From Xenorhabdus hominickii (GTDB taxonomy: Bacteria > Pseudomonadota > Gammaproteobacteria > Enterobacterales > Enterobacteriaceae): 64,000 nucleotides of DNA. The position numbers and the translations under genes were made by a program. The stretch's first letter is position 1. Each line of letters begins with the position of its first letter. Shown here one piece after another: positions 40,434 to 51,029 of this stretch. The stretch is from positions 717,977-781,976 of the forward strand of contig NZ_NJAI01000001.1 of the NCBI RefSeq assembly GCF_002632725.1, read 5' to 3'. The notes beneath the pieces were generated by a model. The model was given only the letters and a program-made list of their open reading frames with translations, was not told where the DNA came from and did not search any database.

Positions 40434-40662
40434 TCAAACTAAAATGATAAATTCTATACTCAAAGTTTATTTTTCACAAAAATAACCCAGACAGGTAAAT
40501 CATTTTCAACAAAACACAAAAATAATTAACATTAAGTCTGGCTATAAAAAATTAACACTATAGTATCTTTCAAAAGATCATTATTAAATATATCAATTAT
40601 TTTTACATACAATAATTACAATTGATATATTTATTTATAGTGAAAATTTATTTAATAAAACA

Positions 40663-41574
40663 CTATGATATAGAGTTATATTTTATTTTTTTAAACGAAT
40701 TAATTGCACTGCATATTGATAAATTATAAACCATAATTCCATTTTTTTTAGCCAAATATTGAGATAATTCAAAACAAGGAATTATTATGTCATTTAAATT
40801 ACTATCCAGCTCAGTACTGAGAGTATCATCTTGACTTTCATAAAATCTTGGTTTATCAAAATTATTCATATCTAATCCAGCAAAATATATTTCTTTATAA
40901 TTCAAAAAAAATGCTATTTGTAAAGCGGTATATGCTACTGTACACCCATCATAAAACCCTTTATTTAAGTTAAGTGAAAAAGCAAAATTATTTTTTATAA
41001 TTAACTCTTTGCTTTTTATATCAAACAGTTTTTTCTTCTTTTTATAGACTGGTTGGTCAATATGTTCAATAATTACCATCTTACAATTTATTAAAACAGA
41101 AGAATTTTCAATTAATATTTCATTCAAACAGTCCATTGTTGTTAATAATGTTAATGAGTTATCATTTAAAATATCTAACACAATAGCAAATCGATTGATA
41201 ATAAATGTTCTATCAATAATCACATGATATTTGAATTTTATAAACCCCGATAACTTATACGCACCATTAACCCCTAATATATCAAACAGTTTACTATCAA
41301 AAAAAACAGGATCTATGTCTAGCACAGATGGGCCTGAAGCAATTATTATTAATGGTTTGTCTAACGAAAATTCAAAATCCTCAATATCAATATGTCTTTT
41401 ATTGAAAAAGACAGAGTCTATCTTTCCATTTTCGTTTCTTGTTATTTTTATATGTGGCCAGAAATTCATGTTATGTTTCATTTCATGATTACATATATTT
41501 CTATATAGCGTTTTAGTTATTTTATACTTCCAATCAACCATAAATTTAGAATAAATTTTATTTATCAAAAGCAT
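40663..41574 (-). CDS. WaaZ-like LPS core (Kdo III) transferase
   Basis: About 303 residues; start at the ATG at 41574 (longer form needs GTG). The pattern LIIIASGPSVLDIDP, LGVNGAYKLS, DGCTVAYTALQIAF, IYFAGLDM, RFYES and VYNLSICSAI follows the order I know in WaaZ, which adds a third Kdo to the E. coli core (SGPT..., AVNGS, SCHTIAFAAIQVA, SGLDLTG, RFY, YNLSPSSAI). Very AT-rich, unlike waaC and waaQ, which suggests transfer. Also related to DUF115-type proteins, so the sugar is not certain. Confidence 0.68.
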   Translation of the reverse strand: MLLINKIYSKFMVDWKYKITKTLYRNICNHEMKHNMNFWPHIKITRNENGKIDSVFFNKRHIDIEDFEFSLDKPLIIIASGPSVLDIDPVFFDSKLFDILGVNGAYKLSGFIKFKYHVIIDRTFIINRFAIVLDILNDNSLTLLTTMDCLNEILIENSSVLINCKMVIIEHIDQPVYKKKKKLFDIKSKELIIKNNFAFSLNLNKGFYDGCTVAYTALQIAFFLNYKEIYFAGLDMNNFDKPRFYESQDDTLSTELDSNLNDIIIPCFELSQYLAKKNGIMVYNLSICSAINSFKKIKYNSIS

Positions 41575-41667
41575 TCTTAAACCCACTATCAGAAAAATTA
41601 ATCACCTTTATAGCAATACTATATCTAATTTCCATATCCTATAAATTATATCAAAATCCCTAGTTTT

Positions 41668-42621
41668 TTATAATTTCCATTGATAATACTCACTCAACAT
41701 CATCCCCTGCACCAATGGCTTCAAAAACTCAAACAACCCTTCTAAATCCTGATAAAGGTGTTCAATCTGCTCTTCATTCTTAAACACAGGGCTTCCACCT
41801 GGCATAAATTCTGATGAATGAAGCATAAACTCAACATAATCACTACCGCCTGCTAAGGTTTGTTGGACTACACTTTTCATTTGCTCCAAATTACCACCTT
41901 TTGGACGCAACCAATTAACCGACGGCGAACGTTGCTTGCCTCTCAAACGATCATACTGCTGCTTAACGAAATTCATAACTGGTGAATGTTTATACTGAAT
42001 GCTCATTGGCACTTGCAGTAACGGAGAATCACCTTCTTTAGAGATATCCTGTAAATCCATAAAGTAAGCGTGAGCTGGAAAACGGCTGTAATCCGTTCCA
42101 CCATTTCCATTAGGGTCACCCTTAGTAAAACTCCAATTAACTTTTGGAGTAACAGAACAATCTACCTGATAACCATATTCAACCAATAACTGGGCATAAT
42201 ATTCGTTAAATGCCCAACGACCAGCCCGATGACTCAGCATCTTTGTCTGAAACTTGTCTTCAAGAAGATTTGTCATCAAATCAACTTTTGCTTTGATTTG
42301 ATCTTTCGGGTACTCAATCAAATAGGGCTTATAGTGCATGTCATCATCAGTCAGAGACACAATAGGAGGATTATTCCAAGCATGCAGGTGCATACCAATT
42401 TCACCTGTGTTCCTGGCAATAACATCTTTAGCGAATTCAATATAACTATCATCCATCGCCATTTCATAGTTGGTTAGCCAAACAGGTTTAAATCCAAAAC
42501 GCTCACAAAGATCCTGAAATCTTGGTAAGTAACCCGTATTTTTTGTTGAGATCTGCTCTCGATTTTGCCATAGATCATCACCTTCAGTGTCGATCGTGAT
42601 AATAAAAGCAGGTAAAGGCAT
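41668..42621 (-). CDS. Polysaccharide deacetylase family protein (LPS locus)
   Basis: NodB-like deacetylase: FIITIDTEGD (metal-binding Asp pair), EIGMHLHAWNNPP (His motif), MLSHRAGRWAFN (Arg motif) and MLHSSEF. About 317 residues from the ATG at 42621. Upstream in-frame starts would add a hydrophobic stretch, MRTIVVTIIIIFW, that could be an anchor, so the N-terminus is open. First of three minus-strand genes. In Klebsiella the deacetylase WabN converts core GlcNAc to GlcN after WabH; this gene may play that part with the WabH-like gene at 45014, an inference. Confidence 0.78.
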   Translation of the reverse strand: MPLPAFIITIDTEGDDLWQNREQISTKNTGYLPRFQDLCERFGFKPVWLTNYEMAMDDSYIEFAKDVIARNTGEIGMHLHAWNNPPIVSLTDDDMHYKPYLIEYPKDQIKAKVDLMTNLLEDKFQTKMLSHRAGRWAFNEYYAQLLVEYGYQVDCSVTPKVNWSFTKGDPNGNGGTDYSRFPAHAYFMDLQDISKEGDSPLLQVPMSIQYKHSPVMNFVKQQYDRLRGKQRSPSVNWLRPKGGNLEQMKSVVQQTLAGGSDYVEFMLHSSEFMPGGSPVFKNEEQIEHLYQDLEGLFEFLKPLVQGMMLSEYYQWKL

Positions 42622-42822
42622 CAATATACACCAAAATATGATAATAATAGTTACCACAATAGTACGCATAGCGACTACATAGCGCAATTCGAGAATCAAA
42701 AAATCCCTGATTACTGTATAAACTGAGTATACCTATTTTATTAGTACGCCTGAAATATGGCTAGGCTGTGATTCTTTCATTAAAACCACCATATCAGATT
42801 GATATTCTATAGAACTCGACAC

Positions 42823-43890
42823 ATGACAAAAAAAACCAATGAAATCAAACATATTTTGGTGATTAAATTACAGCATCATGGTGACACATTACTGATCACT
42901 CCCGTTATCAGTACGTTAAGGTATCACTACCCAGATGCAAAAATTGATGTCCTTCTTTATCAAGAAACCTCCCCCATGCTGGAAAATTCACCAGAAATTT
43001 CCAACATTTTTCTCATAGACCGACAGTGGAAAAAATTAGGAATAAAAGAACATTTATTACATGAGTGGAATTTGTTAAAAACATTACGACAACAACGCTA
43101 TGATTTGGCCATCAATCTCGCTGACCAATGGCGCAGTGCCTTTATTACTCGTTTTACAGGTGCTCCAATCCGCCTCGCACTAGATTATCCTAAACGCCAA
43201 AACTGGAAGTGGCGTTTATGCCACACTAACATTACATCTACAGATAACCATGATTCTTTGCATACAGTAGAACAAAACCTTTCTATTCTTAAACCATTGC
43301 AACTAACGTCGCTCATAACTAAAGTGACAATGAACTATAGTGATAAGGATTTACTGTGGATAAAAGAAACACTTGCCGAATACACATGCTTCGACCGATA
43401 CATTGTGATCCAACCTACATCTCGATGGTTTTTTAAATGTTGGAATGAAAAGAAAATGGCGGAAGTGATTACGACGCTACAGAAAAACAAATACCGAATT
43501 ATCATAACTTCTGGGCCAGATAAGCGTGAACTCGAAATGGTCGATACTATCCTGTCATACTGCCCTGACCAAAAGAGTATCCTATCTCTTGCCGGACAAT
43601 TAACTTTACCCAAATTAGCGGCTTTAATTGACCATGCAAAATTATTCATTGGTGTAGATTCAGTCCCAATGCACATGGCTGCTGCGTTAAAAACACCTTG
43701 TATAGCGTTATTCGGCCCATCCAAACTCACATTCTGGAAACCTTGGGAACCTATTGGTGAGGTGATCTGGGCGGGTGATTATGGCAGAATCCCATATCCA
43801 GACGATATCAAAACTCATACAGATGAACGTTATTTAGATCTGATCCCAGTAAGTGCAGTTATTTCAGCAGCCAGGAAATATATTTCATGA
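42823..43890 (+). CDS. waaQ: LPS heptosyltransferase III
   Basis: GT9 enzyme that adds the branch heptose to Hep II. Start at the ATG at 42823 (MTKKTNEIKHILVIKLQHHGD); the longer frame needs TTG. The 355-residue protein has IQPTSRWFFKCWNEKKMAEV (donor loop; the RWxFKxW pattern is typical of WaaQ) and VDSVPMHMAAALKTP with LFGPSKLTFWKPW. Begins a plus-strand operon; its 3' end overlaps the next GT4 gene by 4 bp. Confidence 0.92.
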   Translation: MTKKTNEIKHILVIKLQHHGDTLLITPVISTLRYHYPDAKIDVLLYQETSPMLENSPEISNIFLIDRQWKKLGIKEHLLHEWNLLKTLRQQRYDLAINLADQWRSAFITRFTGAPIRLALDYPKRQNWKWRLCHTNITSTDNHDSLHTVEQNLSILKPLQLTSLITKVTMNYSDKDLLWIKETLAEYTCFDRYIVIQPTSRWFFKCWNEKKMAEVITTLQKNKYRIIITSGPDKRELEMVDTILSYCPDQKSILSLAGQLTLPKLAALIDHAKLFIGVDSVPMHMAAALKTPCIALFGPSKLTFWKPWEPIGEVIWAGDYGRIPYPDDIKTHTDERYLDLIPVSAVISAARKYIS

Positions 43891-45014
43891 AACCACTACG
43901 TTTAGCTATTGTTCGCCAAAAATACCGCCTAGATGGAGGGGCAGAACGTTTCATTTCGAGAGCGCTGGAAGCTCTGGATCAGCAACAACTTGAGCTGAAC
44001 GTGATTACACGATCTTGGCAGGGAGAAAGTAATACTAATTGGCATATCCACCTATGTAATCCGATTAAGTATGGAAGAATCAGTCGAGAAAGTGGTTTTG
44101 CAAAATCTGCACGCCATTTATGGCAAAAAGAACAATTTGATTTGGTCCAAAGCCACGAAAGAATCGCTGGCTGTGATATTTATAGAGCCGGAGATGGCGT
44201 TCATATAAGCTGGTTACATCAACGTGCCCGTATTTTATCAAATTGGAAAGCTAAGTGGCTATTCAATGATCGTTACCATCGTTATGTAATGAAAGCAGAG
44301 AAAGAAATGTATTCGGATCCTGCTTTAAAGCAAGTTATCTGTAACGCAGAAATGGTAAAAAAGGAAATCATTGAACAGTTTGGGGTTTCTGAAAATAAAA
44401 TATCCGTTATATACAATGCCATTGATAGCAATAAATTTTTTCCTGCTGATGAGCAAACTCGCTTAGCATGGCGAAAGCAATATGAAGTTCCCCCAACAGT
44501 AAAATGTCTGATTTATGTAGGATCTGGTTTTGAACGAAAAGGCTTATCCGCTGCCATCAAAACTGTTGCAAGAACAGGGGATCATTTATTAGTCGTCGGT
44601 AAGGATAAAGAACAGAAAAAATATCAAGATATTGCGGATTCTTTAGGGTGTCGTCATCGTATCCATTTCATGGGATTACAAAAAAATACATTACCTTTTT
44701 ATCAAATGTCTGATGCTTTGTTACTACCAACACTATACGATCCATTTCCTAACGTGGTTCTTGAAGCTATGGCGTGTGGCTTACCCGTAATTACGAGTAC
44801 AACATGCGGAGGCGCAGAATTCATCACCGAAGGAAAAAATGGTTTCGTCTGTGATGCGCTAGACCTCAGAAAATTAGAGGAGGCAACATATAGCATCCCT
44901 GATAATATATCAGATACAAACATGTCTATCGCAGCAAGAAATCAAATAATGACAGCAACCCCTGAAAACTTATCTAAACAATTAATCCAGCTTTATCAAC
45001 GGGTCTTAGCATAG
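43887..45014 (+). CDS. LPS core GT4 glycosyltransferase (WabG-like)
   Basis: GT-B enzyme of 375 residues. LAIVRQKYRLDGGAERFISR, LVQSHERIAGCDIYRAGDGVH and YVGSGFERKGL are close to Klebsiella/Serratia WabG as I recall it, which adds galacturonic acid to Hep II; WaaG is a more distant alternative. The donor loop reads PTLYDPFPNVVLEAMACG (E-x7-E). Coupled to waaQ by ATGA and to the next gene by TAGTG. Confidence 0.82.
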   Translation: MKPLRLAIVRQKYRLDGGAERFISRALEALDQQQLELNVITRSWQGESNTNWHIHLCNPIKYGRISRESGFAKSARHLWQKEQFDLVQSHERIAGCDIYRAGDGVHISWLHQRARILSNWKAKWLFNDRYHRYVMKAEKEMYSDPALKQVICNAEMVKKEIIEQFGVSENKISVIYNAIDSNKFFPADEQTRLAWRKQYEVPPTVKCLIYVGSGFERKGLSAAIKTVARTGDHLLVVGKDKEQKKYQDIADSLGCRHRIHFMGLQKNTLPFYQMSDALLLPTLYDPFPNVVLEAMACGLPVITSTTCGGAEFITEGKNGFVCDALDLRKLEEATYSIPDNISDTNMSIAARNQIMTATPENLSKQLIQLYQRVLA

Positions 45015-46117
45015 TGAATGATCATATCCTTTTTATTATTGATGGGTTACCCGGCGGGGGAGCTGAAAATGTCACTCTTCGCCTTGCTACTGGTTTGCAC
45101 CAATCGGGTTATCAGATTTCATTGCTTTCATTGAATACCCAATTGTCTTATACCATACCAGAAGGTATTCATTACATTGTTAGCCCTGATAATTACCAAG
45201 GTCCATTAAGAAAAATTAATGAAATCAGGCGCCGTACTAAAGCTATGGATAACGTTTTATCAACGCTTTTCCAACAAAAAGGCAAGCCTGTTCTTGTTCT
45301 TTCTAATCTTCATAAGACTGATCGTATAGTCGTTAAATCCACAGCATTGAGAGATAGCAATGTATGGCATTGTATTCACGGAATATATTCTCAGTCATAC
45401 CTAAGCAATAAAAGTGGACTTTTTCATTGGATAAAAAAAGAAAAGATAAAAAATGTTTATAAAAACAGACAAATTATCTGTGTTTCTAACGCGGTTAGCC
45501 ATGACCTGATTACGAATATTTCGATACAACCTAAACAGATTAAAACTATCTATAACCCATTCAATTTTGATGAACTAAAAAGCAAATCATCACAAGCCAA
45601 TCCTTATCATGGCCTAAATTACTTTCTACATATCGGGCGTTTCCATGAAGTCAAACGCCAAGACAGGCTGATTGATGCCTTAGCAAAAGCAAATCTACCA
45701 TGCAAACTCATTATTGTTGGTCAAGGTAACAAGGAAATCGAAAACAAGCTTAAATTGCAAATCAGTAATCTTGGCCTAAACAATGAGGTCATTTTGGCCG
45801 GGTTTCACTCAAATCCACTGCCTATTATTCGTGACGCCAGAGCTGTCATTATCAGTTCCGACAGTGAAGGACTGCCGACAGTGTTAATCGAATCATTGAT
45901 TTGTCATACACCTATCGTTAGCACTGATTGCCCTGGTGGGGTAAGAGAAATAATGACAGGCAATCTCAAAAACTATCTGGCTGAACTAACAATTGATGCT
46001 TTAGCGGAAAAAATGCAACTTGTTTATGATAATCCGCCTCTCATCACCGATGAGATGTATGAAAAATTTGAGTCAAACAATATACAGAAACAATATATTG
46101 AATTAATAGAAAAATAG
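45014..46117 (+). CDS. LPS core GT4 glycosyltransferase (WabH-like)
   Basis: Starts with GTG inside the preceding stop (TAGTG), a coupled start. The 367-residue protein has IIDGLPGGGAENVTLRLATG, IGRFHEVKRQDRLIDAL and SSDSEGLPTVLIESLICHTP (donor motif). The position after a WabG-like gene and the N-terminal pattern suggest WabH, which transfers GlcNAc to the core in Klebsiella; the donor is not proven by sequence. Confidence 0.75.
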   Translation: MNDHILFIIDGLPGGGAENVTLRLATGLHQSGYQISLLSLNTQLSYTIPEGIHYIVSPDNYQGPLRKINEIRRRTKAMDNVLSTLFQQKGKPVLVLSNLHKTDRIVVKSTALRDSNVWHCIHGIYSQSYLSNKSGLFHWIKKEKIKNVYKNRQIICVSNAVSHDLITNISIQPKQIKTIYNPFNFDELKSKSSQANPYHGLNYFLHIGRFHEVKRQDRLIDALAKANLPCKLIIVGQGNKEIENKLKLQISNLGLNNEVILAGFHSNPLPIIRDARAVIISSDSEGLPTVLIESLICHTPIVSTDCPGGVREIMTGNLKNYLAELTIDALAEKMQLVYDNPPLITDEMYEKFESNNIQKQYIELIEK

Positions 46118-46220
46118 CGCATGGCTCCTAGTCAGGAGATTCAAGAGAACTGCATTTTACACACTTTCTTCAAGCCAATGTGGTACTATAGCCACAGTCT
46201 ATGTCAGTGAATTTGATAGA

Positions 46221-47497
46221 ATGTTGCTTCGCTTATATCAGGTACTTCTCTACCTTATCCAACCTATTATATGGTTACGCCTACTATTGCGCAGCCGTCA
46301 ATCTCCTGCGTATCGCAAACGCTGGGGCGAACGCTATGGCTTTTGTGCCAAAAAAGTAGCCTCTGGTGGGATTCTACTTCATTCCGTGTCTGTCGGAGAG
46401 ACATTGACAGCCATTCCGTTAGTGCGGATCTTGCGGCATCAGTATCCTCATTTACCCATTACTATAACCACGATGACACCGACTGGCTCTGAAAGAGTCC
46501 TCTCTGCGTTGGGTGCTGATGTTAACCATGTATACCTTCCCTACGACTTGCCAGGTTCAATGAACCGATTCCTTGATCACGTCAATCCAAAACTCGTGAT
46601 CATAATGGAAACCGAACTGTGGCCAAATCTGATCACTCAATTGCATCAACGCGAAATCCCGCTGGTCATTGCCAACGCTAGATTATCGGCTCGCTCTGCC
46701 GCGGGATATCAGAAAATCAGCAGTTTCATCAAAATCGTTTTAAATAAGATCACATTGATTGCCGCACAAAATCAGGAAGATGGTGAACGGTTTATCGAAT
46801 TGGGATTAAGACGTTCTCAGCTTGCTGTGACGGGTAGCCTTAAATTCGATATTTCCGTTACACCAGAATTGGCGGCAAGAGCAATAACCTTGCGCCGCCA
46901 ATGGGCACCTCATCGCCCTGTTTGGATCGCAACCAGCACCCATGATGGTGAAGAAAGCGTTATTCTAGATACACATTGCAAGCTGCTTAAACAATTTCCT
47001 GATCTCTTGTTAATTCTGGTCCCCCGTCATCCTGAGCGTTTCGGCAAGGCCCTAGAACTAACACAAAAAGCGGGGCTAAACGCGATATTACGAAGTACTG
47101 ATACGATCCCAAGCGCTAATGTACAAGTAGTTATTGGAGATACTATGGGTGAATTGATGCTCCTGTACGGTATTGCTGACATGGCGTTTGTCGGGGGAAG
47201 CCTGATAGAACGCGGTGGACATAACCCATTGGAAGCGGCAGCACACGCTATTCCCGTTATTATGGGTCCGCATACATTCAATTTTAAGGATATCTGTGCC
47301 AAGCTGGATAAAGCTGATGGGTTGATTACTGTCACCGATAGCCAATCATTAAGTTCAGCAATCAGCAGCCTGCTGACAGACGAAGACTACCGCCGCTATT
47401 ACGGTCACCATGCCGCAGAAGTTCTGCACGAAAATCAAGGTGCCCTTCAGCGCTTGCTAAAATTACTGGAACCTTATCTCCCCCCACGGAGCCATTA

Positions 47498-47498
<1 letters not shown>
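46221..47498 (+). CDS. waaA: 3-deoxy-D-manno-octulosonic acid transferase
   Basis: Adds Kdo residues to lipid IVA at the inner membrane. The 425-residue protein has the N-terminal membrane helix ([16 protein letters not shown]), the acceptor-side [14 protein letters not shown] with catalytic Glu, and the CMP-Kdo site with [17 protein letters not shown]. Shares one base with the waaE start. Confidence 0.97.
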
Positions 47499-48753
<1,255 letters not shown>

Positions 48754-48765
48754 TATCAGCACGCA

Positions 48766-48788
48766 GGGGGCCATTCTTCTCCGCCCCC
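48766..48788. terminator. Hairpin between convergent coaD and mutM
   Basis: GGGGGC (48766-48771)/GCCCCC (48783-48788) with an 11-nt loop. No T tract, so Rho-independent activity is doubtful. Confidence 0.4.
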
Positions 48789-48796
48789 AAATGCAC

Positions 48797-49606
48797 TTAA
48801 TGCTGGCACTGACGACAAAAAAATGTACTGCGTTGTCCTAATTTTACACTCTCAATTTTTTCACCGCATATTGAGCAACATTCGCCTTTCTTTCCATAGA
48901 CAAACAACTCTTGGGCAAAATATCCCGGTTTACCATCAGATTGCAGAAAATCTTTCAGTGTCGTTCCACCTTGTTCGATAGAGCGACGTAAGATCTGTTT
49001 GATGGTATCCGCTAATAAATGAGCTTCTTGTTCTGTCAATGAATGCACAGGGCGTTCGGGTAATATATGCGCAACGAATAACGCTTCGTTAGCATAGATA
49101 TTCCCAACACCAACAACAACTTTGTTATCCATCAACCAAGGTTTAATGGCAGTTTTTTTATTGCGGGAAAGCGTGTAAAGGTATTTACCATCAAACAAGT
49201 CAGAAAGTGGCTCAGGACCTAAATGAGCCAGCACAGAGCACTCATCAAGAGTGTCACTCCATAACCATGCACCAAAACGCCGGGGATCGGTATAGCGGAG
49301 AATTTTACCATCAGCCATAATCAAATCGACATGATCATGCTTTTCTGGAGGAAGCTCCTCCAACAAGATACGTAAGCTACCAGACATACCCAGATGAATA
49401 ATAATCCAACCGTCGGCTAGCTCAAGCAGCAAATACTTTGCTCTTCGCTGAACACTAATCACCCGACAATCTGATAATTGCATGATTTTCCCAGAAACAG
49501 GCCAACGCAAACGCGAATTTCTGACTTCGGCATATTGGATCACATTCCCCACCAAATGGGGTTCAATACCCCGACGACTGGTTTCCACCTCTGGTAGCTC
49601 TGGCAT
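48797..49606 (-). CDS. mutM: Formamidopyrimidine-DNA glycosylase
   Basis: Removes 8-oxoguanine and FaPy lesions and cleaves the strand. The 269-residue protein begins [12 protein letters not shown], where Pro is the catalytic nucleophile after Met removal and Glu follows. H2TH region [15 protein letters not shown]-terminal zinc finger of four Cys (CSIC...FFCRQC). Placed next to coaD as in E. coli. Confidence 0.98.
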   Translation of the reverse strand: MPELPEVETSRRGIEPHLVGNVIQYAEVRNSRLRWPVSGKIMQLSDCRVISVQRRAKYLLLELADGWIIIHLGMSGSLRILLEELPPEKHDHVDLIMADGKILRYTDPRRFGAWLWSDTLDECSVLAHLGPEPLSDLFDGKYLYTLSRNKKTAIKPWLMDNKVVVGVGNIYANEALFVAHILPERPVHSLTEQEAHLLADTIKQILRRSIEQGGTTLKDFLQSDGKPGYFAQELFVYGKKGECCSICGEKIESVKLGQRSTFFCRQCQH

Positions 49607-49724
49607 ACCGACTCCTTGAATAAATTATCTGCAATAATTGCTTTTCAGCAGATTACAATACCGTTTTAATGTATTATTTGCAGCCAGATTCGGTTGGGAT
49701 AGTTGAGAAAATAGATTAATCACT

Positions 49725-50951
49725 ATGTTTGATATAAAAAATAGATTTAATATAAGTAACGACAATAAATCATTATGGAACTTATCCATTGTTGGACTAT
49801 ACATTATCCTGGTTTATCTACCTGATATTACTAGATACAAAAATCTTGTTATGATCCTAATATGTATAACTGCACTGTATTATCTGATAAAGGATTTTCG
49901 CCAAGTAGTCCATTCACTACGTAATCACCTCTTTTTATCCATTTTACTGTTTGTCTTGACCATATTCTATTCTGTTGGCATCTCCATTGACCCGGCTTTA
50001 AGTCTCAAAGAGATGAACAAACCGATTTTAAATGGGCTGCTGCTATTCAGTTTCACCCTTCCGATTGTACTCTACCAAGAAAGCAAACAACATATTGCGA
50101 AGATGATCCTAATTGCATTTATTATCGGCATAGTTGTCATTGCGCTGACAGATATTGCGAAATATATCATCAAATACCATGCAATCGGTGAAATGCCATT
50201 TACAAATTACAATCATCGTGAATTTTCCTACGGATTTATTTTCTATTTCCCAGTAATACTATGCAGTTGGGCGTTATGGAAAAAACACTCTCTGCTTAGC
50301 TGGTCACTACTGGTAATTACCTCAGCCATTAGTCTGTTTTTACTGCTTGGAACACTTTCCCGGGGTGCTTGGGTTGCTATTGTAGTAGCTACTGTATTGA
50401 TCATTTTGATTAACAGAGAGTGGAAACTCACTGTTGCCGCTGCTATATGCTTGGGATTATTAGCCGGGGCCACCCACTGGTCCGCAACATCTAACCCCAC
50501 CACCCGATTACTGCTCCATAAGCTGACCCAAACAGACAGTAGTTACCGCTATAGTAACGGCACACAAGGTTCTGCTTGGTCGCTAATCATGGAAAATCCT
50601 ATCAAAGGCTACGGTTTTGGCAATAAAGTTTATCATCAAGTCTATAATAGCCGTGTAGCCGATTACCCTGACTGGACATTTAGGACTTCGATTGGCCCAC
50701 ATAATGTCTTTCTATCATTTTGGTTCTCGGCCGGCATCGTTGGCTTGATAACCACATTATTAATGACATTTTCAGCACTCTTTACTGGCAGCCAAATTAT
50801 CCGCCAGCATAATGATATCATCCGACAAGCAGGGATTATCCTTCTGGCAGCGTTTATTAGTTTGTTTGTCGTCAGAGGAGCTTTTGAAAATGCTTATATC
50901 AATGAAATAGGTATCTTATTTGGCTTGATGATTGCGCTATATAAGAAATAA
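49725..50951 (+). CDS. waaL: O-antigen ligase WaaL
   Basis: Polytopic inner-membrane protein that transfers polymerised O-antigen from undecaprenyl-PP to lipid A-core in the periplasm. The 408-residue protein has about twelve spans (Wzy_C family). The conserved Arg in LSRGAWVA (about residue 214) and His in IGPHNVFLSFW (about 327) are the ligase residues, within a large periplasmic loop after TM9. It unites products of the two LPS loci here. Its own promoter must lie in the 118 bp before it. Confidence 0.9.
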   Translation: MFDIKNRFNISNDNKSLWNLSIVGLYIILVYLPDITRYKNLVMILICITALYYLIKDFRQVVHSLRNHLFLSILLFVLTIFYSVGISIDPALSLKEMNKPILNGLLLFSFTLPIVLYQESKQHIAKMILIAFIIGIVVIALTDIAKYIIKYHAIGEMPFTNYNHREFSYGFIFYFPVILCSWALWKKHSLLSWSLLVITSAISLFLLLGTLSRGAWVAIVVATVLIILINREWKLTVAAAICLGLLAGATHWSATSNPTTRLLLHKLTQTDSSYRYSNGTQGSAWSLIMENPIKGYGFGNKVYHQVYNSRVADYPDWTFRTSIGPHNVFLSFWFSAGIVGLITTLLMTFSALFTGSQIIRQHNDIIRQAGIILLAAFISLFVVRGAFENAYINEIGILFGLMIALYKK

Positions 50952-50978
50952 CAAGGCGACCGGAAAGGAAATATACCA

Positions 50979-51015
50979 CCAGCCCATACATAATAAATGT
51001 CATGGGCTGGCTTTA
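50979..51015. terminator. Hairpin between convergent waaL and GT4 gene
   Basis: CCAGCCCAT (50979-50987)/ATGGGCTGG (51002-51010) perfect stem extended by ACAT/ATGT. The plus-strand tail CTTTAT is weak. Confidence 0.6.
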
Positions 51016-51029
51016 TCCCTCATCAGTCA

